64,000 bases of DNA from Nymphaea colorata (taxonomy: Eukaryota; Streptophyta; Magnoliopsida; Nymphaeales; Nymphaeaceae), in contig NC_045140.1 of the NCBI RefSeq assembly GCF_008831285.2, forward strand, positions 19,218,370 to 19,282,369. Reading direction: 5' to 3'. The translations under genes and the position numbers were made by a program. The notes beneath the pieces were generated by a model that worked only from the letters and a program-made list of their open reading frames with translations, did no database searches and was not told where the DNA came from. Shown piece after piece: positions 8,457-24,241 of this stretch; the stretch's first letter is position 1; every line of letters starts with the position of its first letter.

Positions 8457-10714
8457 CATTGTTTCTATCTTCTCAACGAAATACACAAGCCAGGCTCTAA
8501 GAACTGGTTGAAAATCCAAGTGTTTACATAACCCGATTTTCACAAAGGTCGGTCAATGAAGGAGTCATCTACACACAAGATGAAGTGAGTGTAATAGCCT
8601 AATGCACAAGATGAGCTTAACTGATCAGGCAATTGACTAAAAAGCCTTGTGACATTAAATCCCCACAAGATGAAGCTCGTCTTTCTGATGTTTATGTGGG
8701 GAGAACTTGACACGGAGCACTAGTTTTCTAAACAGGACTACTAGAAGGGAGACAAGAAGATATTGAAAAATATTTCCTGCCTGCCTCGCTCAGAATAGCA
8801 GATGGTCAAAAACCAAATCCAACCAAACTGATTGACAGTGAACACTCTGGTCATGCAAAAAGCTCCTAACTACCCATAAATTATTAGAAGATATGAAGAA
8901 AATTGAAGAACCAAACGGGCTACCGAGTACCAAATTTACATGTTGGGCGTATCTATCTGTATGAAGACACAGAAACACCTCCTAAAACGATAATTCACAT
9001 CATAATGATCGCTGCCATGAGAGTCTCCAAGTGCTGGGAGTTCTTCTTGTATGTCCTCTTGAGCTTTTTATTCATTAAACTAAAATATGTATTTTTTACA
9101 TCTATGTCATTTTATTGGGTATGTTCGTTTTATATTTTCTTCTGCTTTCAGATGGCTATGTCATATCTGCTCTCTAGTAATAGCTTATTATTACTGTCCC
9201 AAATCTGTGAATGACGAATTATGTCAACATTAAAGCATCTAGATTTTATTGTACCCTCTGCATGTTTTATTTGGAAGAGCATTTCCATTTCAAGTTCTAA
9301 TCTAGCGACTGTGGTATGTATTTTGCAGATAGGTAGGAATTTTTTTGTCTGCCAACTTCATCAGTTACACCTCTCCATGATCATCCAGAGATGACTGTGC
9401 TCAGCAAAATCCTTTATGGTTCAATGCATGTCAAAGCTTATGACTGGTTGAACCTGCGTGCATCCAAAGGACTGCTGATACTCAAAGTGATCCACTGTCC
9501 TTGATAAAGTGATCCACTATCCTTGTTTTATCTGGTGTGCTGCGGAAAAGGCAACCCCTTGAAACCATGTTGCCCTTATTATTAAGGGAACCGTCAAAAA
9601 TAATACCGACCTCTTTGGATTTTCTGAAATGGCTAATTCACCTGGAATGTAGTTCACAGATATCCAGATTGACCTATTTTATTGTCCACCTTCATCCAGG
9701 CATAACATGCAATAGGCCGGTTCGCTGTTGTGATCCATCTGATGCAAAGTTCATGGCCAACGGACGGTTAACTGATGCTATCACAAATGATATAACTAAT
9801 TAACATGTGCAAAGGCACACATACACTTGCAATAAAGCATCTACTTCTTCTTTAATGGTTATTGTTTACTCACTGATTTCTTCTGCCAACACTGTGATGC
9901 ACACTTACTGTCGTCTCCCTCTGCTGTTTTGATTGAGTCGTTTCTCTGAGCAGTTGATGACGAAGTCCGCATGCTGTAAGCTGATTCTTTGTATTGTTAA
10001 CGTATATATTGGACTTATTTTTCGATTGCACAGAAAATTCCAAGATCTGTTTTTCAACCTTTGTGTGTATGCTGGAAATTGCTTCATCGAGCAATAAAGT
10101 CATGACTGGAAATTGACTTTGGTTCAAGATTGTTCTCTTGAATCTTGTCTGGTCCTTCTATGAATTGTTTGGTTGTTCCCTTTTCGGTTTTTGCCGTGAC
10201 GTGAATCGCTAACTTCTGCTATTAACTTTATCACATAATGCATCTTGTCAATTTTGTATTTGTTATTTTACATAAAAGGAAACTGCCATTGAGTGACCCA
10301 ACTATCTTTAGGCATAAGAACGTTGATAATTCTAAGTGGAACATACATATAAGAGCATAACGAAGCTGAAGCTAAGAACGCCCCTGCTTGTGATCCTGGA
10401 TCTCAAGCAGTATGAGTATGTTCAGCTAACAACTTGTATAAGCTACAATAATACAATTCATTTAACCACAGTTGCAGGCAAAGCCTACCCAGTGAGATTA
10501 ATGAACCCAACCTGGCATAAACTTGCACATATTTGTTACAAAAAATGGACATATAATAATCTGCAGACAGCAAGTTTAACAGATTTCAAAGTTCAGTCCT
10601 GGATAAGCAAGCACGTATCAATTCATGTTACAGAAGCAAAAGTTACATCCAACTGAGAAAAGGAATTAGAATTGTAGATGTAAGATGGGGAGTAAACATA
10701 TATGCTTCTAAGCA
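8457..10714. other. No gene recognised
   Basis: AT-rich sequence without convincing splice-bounded frames. The plus-strand ORF at 10336-10656 lies just beyond the stop codon of the minus-strand gene candidate at 10715-11240 and may be its 3' flank. Confidence 0.4.
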
Positions 10715-11240
10715 TCAGTTTAGACCTTTAACCAAAGTGCCAGATTGTGAGGATCCTCTACCGATGATTTGGGTACCTGCAAGGATAAAGAAAAACTTTT
10801 AAGAAAAGGATAATAAAAAAAAATTGTCATGTATTTTTCGTTTCTTGGATGTCTAATAACAACTGGCTATAAAACAAGAGAAATTTGAGAAGGCGACAAC
10901 TTTAGTCTGCTCGTACACTAATTATTTCACAGATTCTCCAAGCAGAGGCTTGTGCATAAGCTGCTTGAATAGCCCCTGTAGTGCTACAATCCATTTAACA
11001 ATTAAATTAGTCACTATTTTGAGTTTATGTTTTTCAAAACAAGGACGCATACCACTCTTCCTCCCATTCTGTCTGTAACAAAAGGTGTTCTAAACCTGTT
11101 TTAAAAATGCAGTAAAACCGCAATCAGAAAAGGTGATATCCCGAAATCCTTCACTGGTGTGTAAAACCGCTCGAGAGAGAGGAGAGGAGAGAGAACCTTA
11201 GCAACTCCTTGTGCAGGATATTCTCCCATCGGCCTTGGAT
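10715..11240 (-). CDS. Last four exons of an unassigned minus-strand gene
   Basis: Four short segments join in phase with consensus splice sites: 11240-11197, 11072-11053 (20 nt), 10975-10919 and 10776-10715, ending in TGA. Acceptors are TTTACACAG, TTGTTACAG, ACTACAG and TCCTTGCAG. The spliced frame reads IQGRWENILHKELLRQNGR, then SGAIQAAYAQASAWRICEII, then STQIIGRGSSQSGTLVKGLN and stop. Four junctions preserving one frame are unlikely by chance, so this is probably a real 3' end or a young relic. I do not recognise the family. Upstream exons were not found with confidence; the decayed exon at 12387-12622 could belong to it. Confidence 0.45.
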
Positions 11241-11387
11241 CTGTGTAAAGTATAGAAATCAGAAGTTCAACAGGGCATTTCAAAGAATAAAACGTTCCCA
11301 AGTTTTTGCGATGTCAAGCTCCAATAAAATGAATCAGCAGCATGAAAACAACGCACAAACTGCCATATACATGTACAGTTTATCTGT

Positions 11388-12310
11388 CATGATCAGATTC
11401 GTGTGCTTCGAAGTTCTTTGCAGTCTCTTCTTTCAGTTTTGATCAATAGATAAGCATCACAATGCTGAAATCTTTCAGGATAAAGAAGAATCTAGTTTCA
11501 CAGTGGACCTCCACAACGATTCCAAAAATCACAACATCTCCACCTCATAATTGAAGTGAATTTTTTCACTAAAACTTTGGTCTATTTGTAGTAATTGCAA
11601 TGGTGCTTAGACACCATTATCATCATCATCAGGTTCCGTGAATGTAATAGTGCATCTCTAGGTATTCTTTCTCCTTTTGTTTCATCTGCCCTAAATTGCC
11701 TAACTTCTTGCATACATGATTTGGAATGTTCATTTGCAAGAACACAAATAGCTGCCTGTAAACTAGGATAGTGGTCTCCCGTAAAATGTTATTTACATCT
11801 ATATAATGAATAAGATAAGAGCTGCAGAAGGTACAAGAGAAAAAGAGATGTTGACAATGAACAAAAGAACAAAATTTAAAAGAAAAAGAAATAGTTCAAA
11901 CTCGTCTTCTTTTAAGAGACCACAACATCATAATTGTTCCTTCTGAGGCTATATCATATGCATCTATGACCTTAGTACAATCTTCCAGACAAGCATAATT
12001 TCAGTTTAAGTAACAAGGTGTCATCTCATCAGTGTGTATTCATTGATCCAACGGCAGTCAATGATGTAGATGTTGATGCATTCTTAGTCAAATGGTGAAG
12101 CTAATTCTTGTCTATGCAGCTAAGGTACAAGAACCCCCACAGTTTGATCTGTTCCAATTTCACTTAATTCATGTTCGGTCTGCAGAAATTAGTCTTAATA
12201 TGTTTAGCAAAGCATAATGAATTTCAGGAAACAATAAAAAACCAAAAAAATTTGAATGATACTTGAATGCTCAGAAAGTTGCTTCAATAGAGTAACAGTA
12301 AAGAAATTAA
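11388..12310. repeat. Repeat family B, copy 1
   Basis: This ~0.9-kb stretch is clearly homologous, in the same orientation, to 40870-41830, with small indels. On the minus strand it carries a coding-like block ending at 12029 (HLTKNASTSTSLTAVGSMNT). The right-hand copy has a longer open version, 41627-41538, preceded by an acceptor and read as LHPQELAHHLTKKASTSTS and on to a stop. It therefore probably includes exons of a host gene, product unknown. Confidence 0.7.
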
Positions 12311-12386
12311 CAAAAAGGCATGTCTGACAGATTTTATAGAGCTATCAATCTAACCCCCATTAAAAGATGCAGTAAGGAAGATGCAC

Positions 12387-12622
12387 CTCATGCCGAAGTC
12401 CAACCTTTTTCACCTTGAAGCCTGTAATCAAGTGGATGTCGAAGTTCGTTGCAGGCCAGAGTTGCGGTTCGCCCAGAGGATGCGAGAACAGCCACAAAGA
12501 GATCATAAAATTGACAAATGCCGAAACATGGGCTAGCTACAGCTTGGCAGCATCTGACAAAGGCAGTCTGTGGGTCCACAGCTTCTACAGTTTCTCAGGA
12601 TTGTGATTCTTATTGATGGATT
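12387..12622 (-). pseudogene. Decayed exon with two in-frame TAG codons
   Basis: Between an acceptor (TTTGTTTTAG) and a donor (CATGAG|GTGCAT) the best frame reads NKNHNPEKL, TAG, KLWTHRLPLSDAAKL, TAG, then LAHVSAFVNFMISLWLFSHP and LWPATNFDIHLITGFKVKK. The two stops (12585-12587 and 12537-12539) both lie in CTGTAG. Either they are CAG-to-TAG changes, or the exon really begins at the second, which could serve as an acceptor. The exon-like composition is clear but I do not recognise the protein. It may belong with the exons at 10715-11240 on the same strand. Confidence 0.4.
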
Positions 12623-12760
12623 CTAAAACAAATAAAGCAAGAGAGGAAAAGAAAAAAGTGAAGATATGGATGTACACTGATGACAGTATATAAAATTCAG
12701 CTCTAAAAGACACTGATTTTCATTGTAATTCATTTTTTAATACCTTTGCCTTTGTCAGAT

Positions 12761-14828
12761 ACTGACAAGCTGTAGCTAGCTGTGGACACACATGCCTTCT
12801 TTTCTGTTGTTTCAAACTTTTAGCTACCTATGGACTCGGAACTAACTTGGAAAACCATAAATCTGGCAATGATATTGATCATTATGGTTCGTATAGCACA
12901 ATTTTTAATCAAATGCTATCCTTTCTTGAAATGAGTCTGTTATTTGTCATGACTTCTCATCAATGTGTCTCTATTACATAGAGGTGTTTGCATATTTGTG
13001 GAGATATTCACATATTGTTTATTTGTAATCTCTATGGTATGTTATTTTAAATGTTATATTTAATGCTTCCTCGTTATTTATAATTCTACAAATTGTAGTT
13101 AACCTCAGTTCATTACATCGTCAAAGCATGGGAACGTTATCAAAACAAAAACTATTATCTGCTTGCAACACATGCAAACCCAAAAATGGATTCATAGTCA
13201 TTTGCATGCACCCACGTATCTGGCATTTTCGAGGTAAGGATCAACTCTAACGCTAAATCAATGAGAAAACACAAAAAAGAATTATGTAGAACACAGAATT
13301 CTAATGTTAAGTCAATGAAACTGAATATAAATTATGTTGAAGTTGGAACCTATTATATTTCCAATACACTGAAAATTTGATTCTGATGGATATAAACTTG
13401 TTCCTTTTCTAATTGAAAACTTCTGATATCAAAGGTTGATCAAATGTGTGGCGCCTTATGCTTGAGTTGCACTGATATAGTACCTAAGTTTGTTGAGTTA
13501 CACTGGTACAATACCTAATTTTGGCGTGTATTCAGAACGACAACTAGTCTTTATTTCCCATTCAAAGCACTTAGCTACGTTACGTTTTAAACGCTGTCTC
13601 TCTCTGTTCTGGGCGTGTCTGTGTTCGAAGTTGATTTTGTTCCTCCCTTGGGTTTGAGATTGAGGGAAATAGAATAATATGGAGGCAAGATCGGAGAATA
13701 AGACTGAAACACATTGATATTGGCCTGTATCTTCGCAGTCACAATAACAAAAATACAGCCAGAACGCTGGTGGGCGGCAAGAGATGCAGAAACATTAGCT
13801 TGTCTCAGTAATCTAATTTGGTCGACTCATTCATTTATTCAATGGGAGTTTATCACAATCGTTTTGGCCTCCAGGTTTGTGGAGTTCAAGAGAAGCGCAT
13901 AGATGGTTGTCTGGTTTGCAGCTGCAGGGATAGATCTTCCAATTTTAAGGGCCGATATATATCTACATCCCGATAATGTGTAATTAATTCTTTGTGAGAA
14001 CTATCGTATCCACATTTGGTCCTCCATTTCTATGGCCGTCTTTCTGCGTCGGCCAATAGATCGTGAGAAGATCACTATCCAACTGAGGAACTTTATCTTC
14101 ATTACCAGGATATGCTAGTGTTACTAAAAGACACCAAAGCGAGTTACCAGGAAAAAGATCTTGCATTAGAAGAGAACGTCCGCGGCAAGACACCATGACC
14201 GGGCCAGAAACCTGGTTCAACGCCAATGTCAAGGATGTATACGCATCCATCCTGTAATCCAAAAAACAAAAAACAGGTTTGAGATTCCCAACACCATGTC
14301 TCTTACGGCAGAAAGAAAGGCAGGAACGATTCTTTGCCTTTATGAGGCGAAACAGAAGTGCCCGCGACAGCTTATGGTAATTTGGTACAACGGATGTTCG
14401 AGGTGCATTTGGTCGAAAGGCTCAGTACCGACACATGGTCTTCCACATGCCGAGAGATTCATACCTTCAAATCACCATGTGGGCAGCGGAAGATGGACGA
14501 AGATAAGCAACAGCCGAGGAGAGTCCTTTTCTTTCTTTCCCCTCTTCCCCTATTTATAGTCATAGGCTCGTATATCGTTGGTTGGCCGTTGGGATGATTA
14601 TCCTTCCTGATAAGGATGAACATGCCTTTCCTATAAACTGCCTCGGTTGTTTGGGGCGGTTGCCCGGCGGTTGAAATGGATAATTTTGAACATTGAACCT
14701 CTTTGGGGCGGTTTTGAGTCACACATTTAAAATTCATCTTGCCTAAAACGAAACCAGGTTCCCAAGAAATACAGAACACCCTTTCCTAAAAAGAGTAAAT
14801 AGCGTGCCCCCAAAGTTGTTTATAAAAA
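12761..14828. repeat. Element A, copy 2
   Basis: A near-identical but shorter copy of 5889-8456, in the same orientation. Differences over the left two thirds are scattered single bases. It keeps the minus-strand TATA-like box (14547-14559) and the 92-codon ORF, and has lost about 0.5 kb of the GC-rich right third. Its left edge carries a 33-38-bp inverted copy of sequence from the neighbouring exon at 12527-12564. Confidence 0.85.
13984..14262 (-). CDS. Conserved ORF of element A (copy 2), product unknown
   Basis: The 92-codon counterpart of 7113-7391, with one visible residue change (HRNGGPN for HRNRGPN). It has the same length, start and stop. No domain is recognised. Conservation may reflect recent spread of the element and not selection. 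Confidence 0.35.
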   Translation of the reverse strand: MDYRMDAYTSLTLALNQVSGPVMVSCRGRSLLMQDLFPGNSLWCLLVTLAYPGNEDKVPQLDSDLLTIYWPTQKDGHRNGGPNVDTIVLTKN

Positions 14829-16208
14829 GGTGTGCCGGTGATCCTGAATCTCAAAACTGAATCCCTTTTTACCCAGATAGCCTTGAAATTGGAACCGAGT
14901 TTTGAAAATATATTTTACCTGTTGTAAATAGATTTGGACAAGAGACTAAATTGTTTTAATTCGGATCCACCGGTTCTGTTTAAATAGACGTTTTGGTCTT
15001 CTAGATAAGGATTTAACTTGTTTATAGTTGACCCGTATCAGTTGTTACATACATAATTGGACCTAGATCCAACTTGCCTTGAAAATAAATAATTTATGCT
15101 TCACAAATGAATTTCGATTTAGATCTATATGTTCTAAAAATAGATATTTAAATGGACTTGAACATGATTTAGATTGTTTGAAAATATGTACGTTTGAATG
15201 TCGTTATGGATTTGGACCCAAACCCAGTTTGGCCTATATAGTTCAATGGTGTGGATTAGTTAGATTAGTGAAATCAAATAAAACATACTAATAAGTACTT
15301 ATGGATATGGATCTTGTTGTGTTTTAATTGTATCCAATTAATTTGGATCTAATTTACATATACATGCTTACGTATTGCTTGTTATGCATACATGTGGATG
15401 TGAACTTCATTTGTTTGAAGTGTATACATTCGTGTATGATTACAAACAGATATAGATTTGGATTTAACTTGTTTTCATATCCATATGTATATCGTTGTTG
15501 ATTATACTTGTATGATGGCCCATGTCATGATGATATGTTTGCTTTGATTAAACATATCTATTTATGCCTTGTTAAAACTGCAATGATTTTTGGATCTTAG
15601 CAAGAGAATGGGAGCTCAACGATGTATTCTAGACGCCTTACTAGTTACTTGTACTTTAGATCCCGTGGGGGCTGTGGAGCCACATGATACAGAATTGGCT
15701 TCACCTAATGGCTGTCAGCCAAGCTGCAGGACCATAGGTAGCTTCTCTGTGGAAAACAAATAAGTTAGGTGGAATAGTTTGCATGGAGATTGAAGGAGCG
15801 TAAAGGTGAAGGAGAGCAAATGGAGCTCAAAGTACTGTAATACGTTCACTGCAATGCCATCATTTGTATCTCGTTGTACTTTCCAGCTCGACTTATCTGT
15901 GCTCAATTTGTTTGAGGTGCTGAGCAGGTTGATATGCATGTATCCTCTTCTTGTTTATTCAGTCGTTATAAGACATTGACAAATGGTGGTGACAGAGCAT
16001 TCGCTTTCATCTAGTTTTGTTTCTGGTGTACGCAGCAAAGGTGCTTCATGAGAAAAACTAGATGGATTTAGCCAAAAAAATTCTTTATATCAACAAAACA
16101 ATTTGAACTAGATATACAGAGAATATATATGGGAAGTAATATACATGAATTCCCAGAAATAGACCTTCACCTTCTGATAGGGATATTATTTGGAAATATG
16201 GTGTGAAT
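14829..16208. other. AT-rich repeats downstream of CPK24
   Basis: No gene recognised. 15298-15356 (GATCTTGTTGTGTTTTAATT and flanks) matches the AT-rich outer block of the large inverted repeat (5718-5775), a sign that this block belongs to a dispersed repeat family. The stretch to about 15500 is rich in degenerate TTTGGATTT/GATTTAGAT-like words. Confidence 0.45.
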
Positions 16209-21111
<4,903 letters not shown>

Positions 21112-21334
21112 GTACACCGCTTCCTCCTCCTCCTCCTTCCTCCTCTAGAGGGAAGTTAGAAAGACAGGAAGGAAGACGGCGTGTGGTGGACCTGTGGAGG
21201 AAGGGGGGAAGAGAGAGAGAGGAGGTGGCCACTATGAATGTGTCTGCAGGAGGAGGGTAGATGGATGGACGGCAGCACGCATTGCTCGCTGGTCGTTATT
21301 CTTTCCAACGTACTTCAACGAACAATGGCCAACG

Positions 21335-21378
<44 letters not shown>

Positions 21379-22404
21379 GAGGTTGTGCTTGTTCCGCTAG
21401 GAATGATTTCCCCGCCACCGCTTGAGTTTGTCGTCTGTAGCAAATGATATACTGAAATCGGTTTGTCAATCGAACCAAAAAAATAAAGCCTCATTATTCA
21501 GCGATTCGATGAATCCGATCTGATCACTTGTGAAGAAGACTGATTAAAAAATTAAAAACAATGAGGTTGATTAAAAATTGGTTTTTAATTAAAAACCAAT
21601 TAGCGGCCTATTGCAGATAAGAACAACGGTCTAAGTTTCTTTTAATTTCTAATTAAGAAATGGTCGCTCAGGTTTTTTTCATGATTCTCAAATTAAGCCA
21701 CGACATCGTTAGTGTTGGCAAATGTATAGTTAGAAAATTCATGACTGAGAGCCACTGACTTATTGTTGATTTGATCAAGTTTTAATATAATATGAATCGG
21801 CGACTTAAAACGCCGAGTTAAGCCAAGTGGGGCTGAGTCAGGGGGACAAGATGGATCAACCTTGACTCATAGCCAGGTCTTTTTAGCGATTCAAGAGTCG
21901 ACCGATTCCTCAACCAACTCGGCAAACAAACCAGCTATATTTAAAAGACCACATTTCAAAACTGAAGAATGCGAGGTCGTCTGTCTTGGTGAGCTCCTTG
22001 ACCGCACTCTCTCAGAAATACTGAACTGCATGTAATCAAAAAGTAAAATATGTCTAACCGTATTTTGAAAGTATACGTAGTGCCTTCAATTCAAATAGAG
22101 ATACTCAAAATTTTCTCCCAAACTGAATCAAGCAAGACACAAATAGCACAACACAATGAGTCGAGCCAACTCGGCTTCGACTTAAACTCGCTTGAAAAAA
22201 CTTAAATCCAGCTCAACTTGTTTATAGACTAGAGTTAAAGCTGACACTTAAATTCGAAACGATGAATAAGTTCAGCTGTAGTTACAAGAACTTCACTTGG
22301 TTTAAACTCGACTTGCTACTTTAAACCGGTTGAATCCCAAAAAACCGGTTCACCAAATTTCCGAAACCAATTCGACAGTTTAGGGTAAAACGAAAATTTC
22401 TTTA
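21112..22404. promoter_or_regulatory. CPK24 5' leader and upstream region
   Basis: The transcript leader should lie immediately right of 21111. It contains a (CT)n tract at about 21340-21371 (GA repeat in gene sense), a common feature of plant 5' leaders. No clear TATA box was assigned. From about 21500 the DNA is AT-rich with degenerate CGACT/GAGTC words and no gene. Confidence 0.45.
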
Positions 22405-22543
22405 CTGTTCACAACGGTCGTCGTTCCCTTCCTTTCGACTTGTCTCTCCCTCTCTTCCGTGGGACTCCACGGAAGAGAGGGAGTCCCACGGAAGAGAGGG
22501 AGAGACAAGTCGAAATGAAGGGAACGACGACCGTTGTGAACAG
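22405..22543. repeat. Palindrome, 63-bp arms with 13-bp loop
   Basis: 22405-22467 (CTGTTCACAACGGTCGTCG to GTGGGACTC) is the reverse complement of 22481-22543, with one mismatch that I can see (CTTCCTTTC against GAAATGAAG). The loop is CACGGAAGAGAGG. Arm composition is mixed, not simple-sequence. It could fold into a long hairpin RNA of precursor-miRNA size, or be a fold-back insertion. Confidence 0.95.
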
Positions 22544-22879
22544 CAGAGTCACCAGACCACGGTCACAGACGTGCGAGACCACCGCACCAGCACCGGCCCA
22601 TCGGCGTCGCGTCATCTGCCTAGTAGCAAGAATTCGCATTCCACTTTTTCCATTAAACATTCTTTTATTTATGTAGACGCTTAGCTTATTTCGTTACATA
22701 TTATTTCAAAGAAAGAACGAAAAATACATTCAACCAAGCACCAAGAAGGGGAATCCTTATTTATTTAATACAAACGGTGAAACTGTGTAAATCTCTTGCA
22801 CTCGAGGCTTCAATCCATGAGATGAAGACAACGATGCTGCAGTGCTACTTCGACCAACTTTGGGACGAGGACTGTCGTA

Positions 22880-23012
22880 AAACACGCACTTCTTGCATCC
22901 AATGATTCCTCAATTGCCAAACAACACATACTAATCAAATAACCTGCCGAAAAACCTTCCGTCTGATCTGTTGTTGGTGAGTTCCCAGTAAATGACATAG
23001 TGGCCTGGATTG
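22880..23012 (-). pseudogene. GH3 auxin-amido-synthetase fragment
   Basis: On the minus strand 23008-22979 reads PGHYVIYWEL, and 22926-22891, in another frame, reads CCLAIEESLDAR. These two blocks occur in this order in GH3 acyl-acid-amido synthetases, near the start of the C-terminal domain, separated by a variable loop. The frame change between them and the loss of everything else make this a relic. It directly follows, in the same sense, the RING2 fragment at 23031-23248, with no spacer of more than about 20 bases. The whole is a chimera of two unrelated genes, as produced by gene-capturing transposons. Confidence 0.75.
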
Positions 23013-23030
23013 TCGGCTCTTTCAGGATTG

Positions 23031-23248
23031 ACATCGGGTGATACGCCCATCTTGCGCCACATTTGTAGCAGAAGCTGCAACCACACCTGCAAGTGATGTG
23101 GTTGCAGCCCCCTACTTTCTCAATACATTTTGCATTTGGGGCATTGCTGCCATTTAAAAATGGCCGCGAGCTTTATGATCTCTTCATCATTATCCTTCTT
23201 GTTCTTCTTGTCGCTGTCCTTCTTTATCTATCCATTGTGCTGGAAAAG
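23031..23248 (-). pseudogene. RING2/IBR fragment, 3' part, interrupted by copia
   Basis: Homologous to the RING2 ORFs of the inverted repeat. The ATG at 23235 is followed two codons later by TAA, and a 2-bp deletion after CPKCKMY shifts the frame. Past it the reading is GGCNHITCRCGCSFCYKCG, with the conserved FCYxCG that the inverted-repeat copies have lost. It is interrupted in its 5' flank by the copia insertion and resumes at 30167. Homology to the inverted repeat stops at about 23031, where the GH3 fragment begins. Confidence 0.8.
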
Positions 23249-23572
23249 TGTTGGACGTTTTTCTATGCACCAGAAATCTCCCTATGTTGGTTCAGCAAGA
23301 TCTCCAGCGTCCTCTGTGAAGAACAGCAAACAAGAGCAAGAGCAAGAGGAAGAGAGAGAAGATAAGTCAGTTTTATTTTGGGGTTTTCTTCCAAAGGGCT
23401 TCTCACGGATTATCATCTTGAGAGTTTGCTAGGAATTTAAAGCCCAGCCCTTTAGGTTTTCCCCAACCCTAGCTACGGTTACGTGGGAGATTCTTTAGGA
23501 GATATTGTAAGAGTACTTTTAGATGAAAATCTAGTAACTGCTCGGATAGGGCTCAATGGCCACTATCCAACA
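23249..23572 (-). repeat. Copia 3' LTR (324 bp)
   Basis: TGTTGGACG...ATCCAACA. Compared with the other LTR it has three substitutions (near 23270, 23342 and 23510) and 17 extra bases (within AGATGAAAATCTAGTAACTG). The Leu-to-stop region of RNase H ends about 165 bases to its right. Confidence 0.97.
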
Positions 23573-23584
23573 TCTCCCACTTGG
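23573..23584 (-). promoter_or_regulatory. Polypurine tract of the copia element
   Basis: In element sense AAGTGGGAGA directly abuts the 3' LTR (plus strand TCTCCCACTT). This is the expected primer site for plus-strand DNA synthesis. Confidence 0.8.
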
Positions 23585-23737
23585 CCATGAGACCGCCAGT
23601 TTTCTTCCATTATATGTGGGTTTTCTTTTCTCAGTTTGTTACGTGGTTTTCCTTAATTGGCTTATCCAGCGTAACTTAAACCTTTTTCGAGGTTTACAGC
23701 GAGGTTTTCCATTCAATGGTTTTTCCTTCGCAATCTT

Positions 23738-24235
23738 TCAAATATATTTCAGCCCCATATGAGCTACATGTTTTGAAAACAAGTCTTCAGATATTCCCTT
23801 GGTTAAGGGATCAGCCACCATATCATTTGTAGGCAAATATTCTACTGAGATTTCATTTTTCTCGATCATTTCATGAACATAATGGTATTTCACCATTATA
23901 TGTTTACTCTTTGAGCTGACAGCTCCATTTTTCATCAGAGATATTGCTGCCTGATTATCACAGTATAGTTGGACCGGTTCATGAGCAAGATCTAATTTCA
24001 AGTCTTTCAAGAACCGATTTATCCAGACAGCAAAAGTAGTTGCAATATTGCATGCTACATACTCTGCTTCTTGTGTGTGCTGAGCAACACATCCCTGTTT
24101 CTTACAAGACCAGGCTATCGCCCCACCTCCAAAGAGAAAGACATACCCTGAAGTGGATTTACTATCATCTTTACAACCTGCAAAATCTGCATCAGAATAG
24201 CCAACTAAAGTTAGCTCATCTGCTTGATAAGACAA
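23738..24235 (-). pseudogene. Copia RNase H domain
   Basis: Reads LVGYSDADFAGCKDDSKSTS, then CDNQAAISL and KHIMVKYHYV, ending at a normal stop. These are the diagnostic copia RNase H blocks with catalytic Asp (YSDAD), Glu (QEAEYVA) and Asp (CDNQ). It is in the same frame as the RT segment but separated from it by an in-frame TGA at about 24242. Confidence 0.95.
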
Positions 24236-24241
24236 TTTCAG

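Noticed and set aside
10336-10656. Plus-strand ORF of 106 codons
   Set aside because: No splice context or motif. It lies just past the stop of the better-supported minus-strand gene end.
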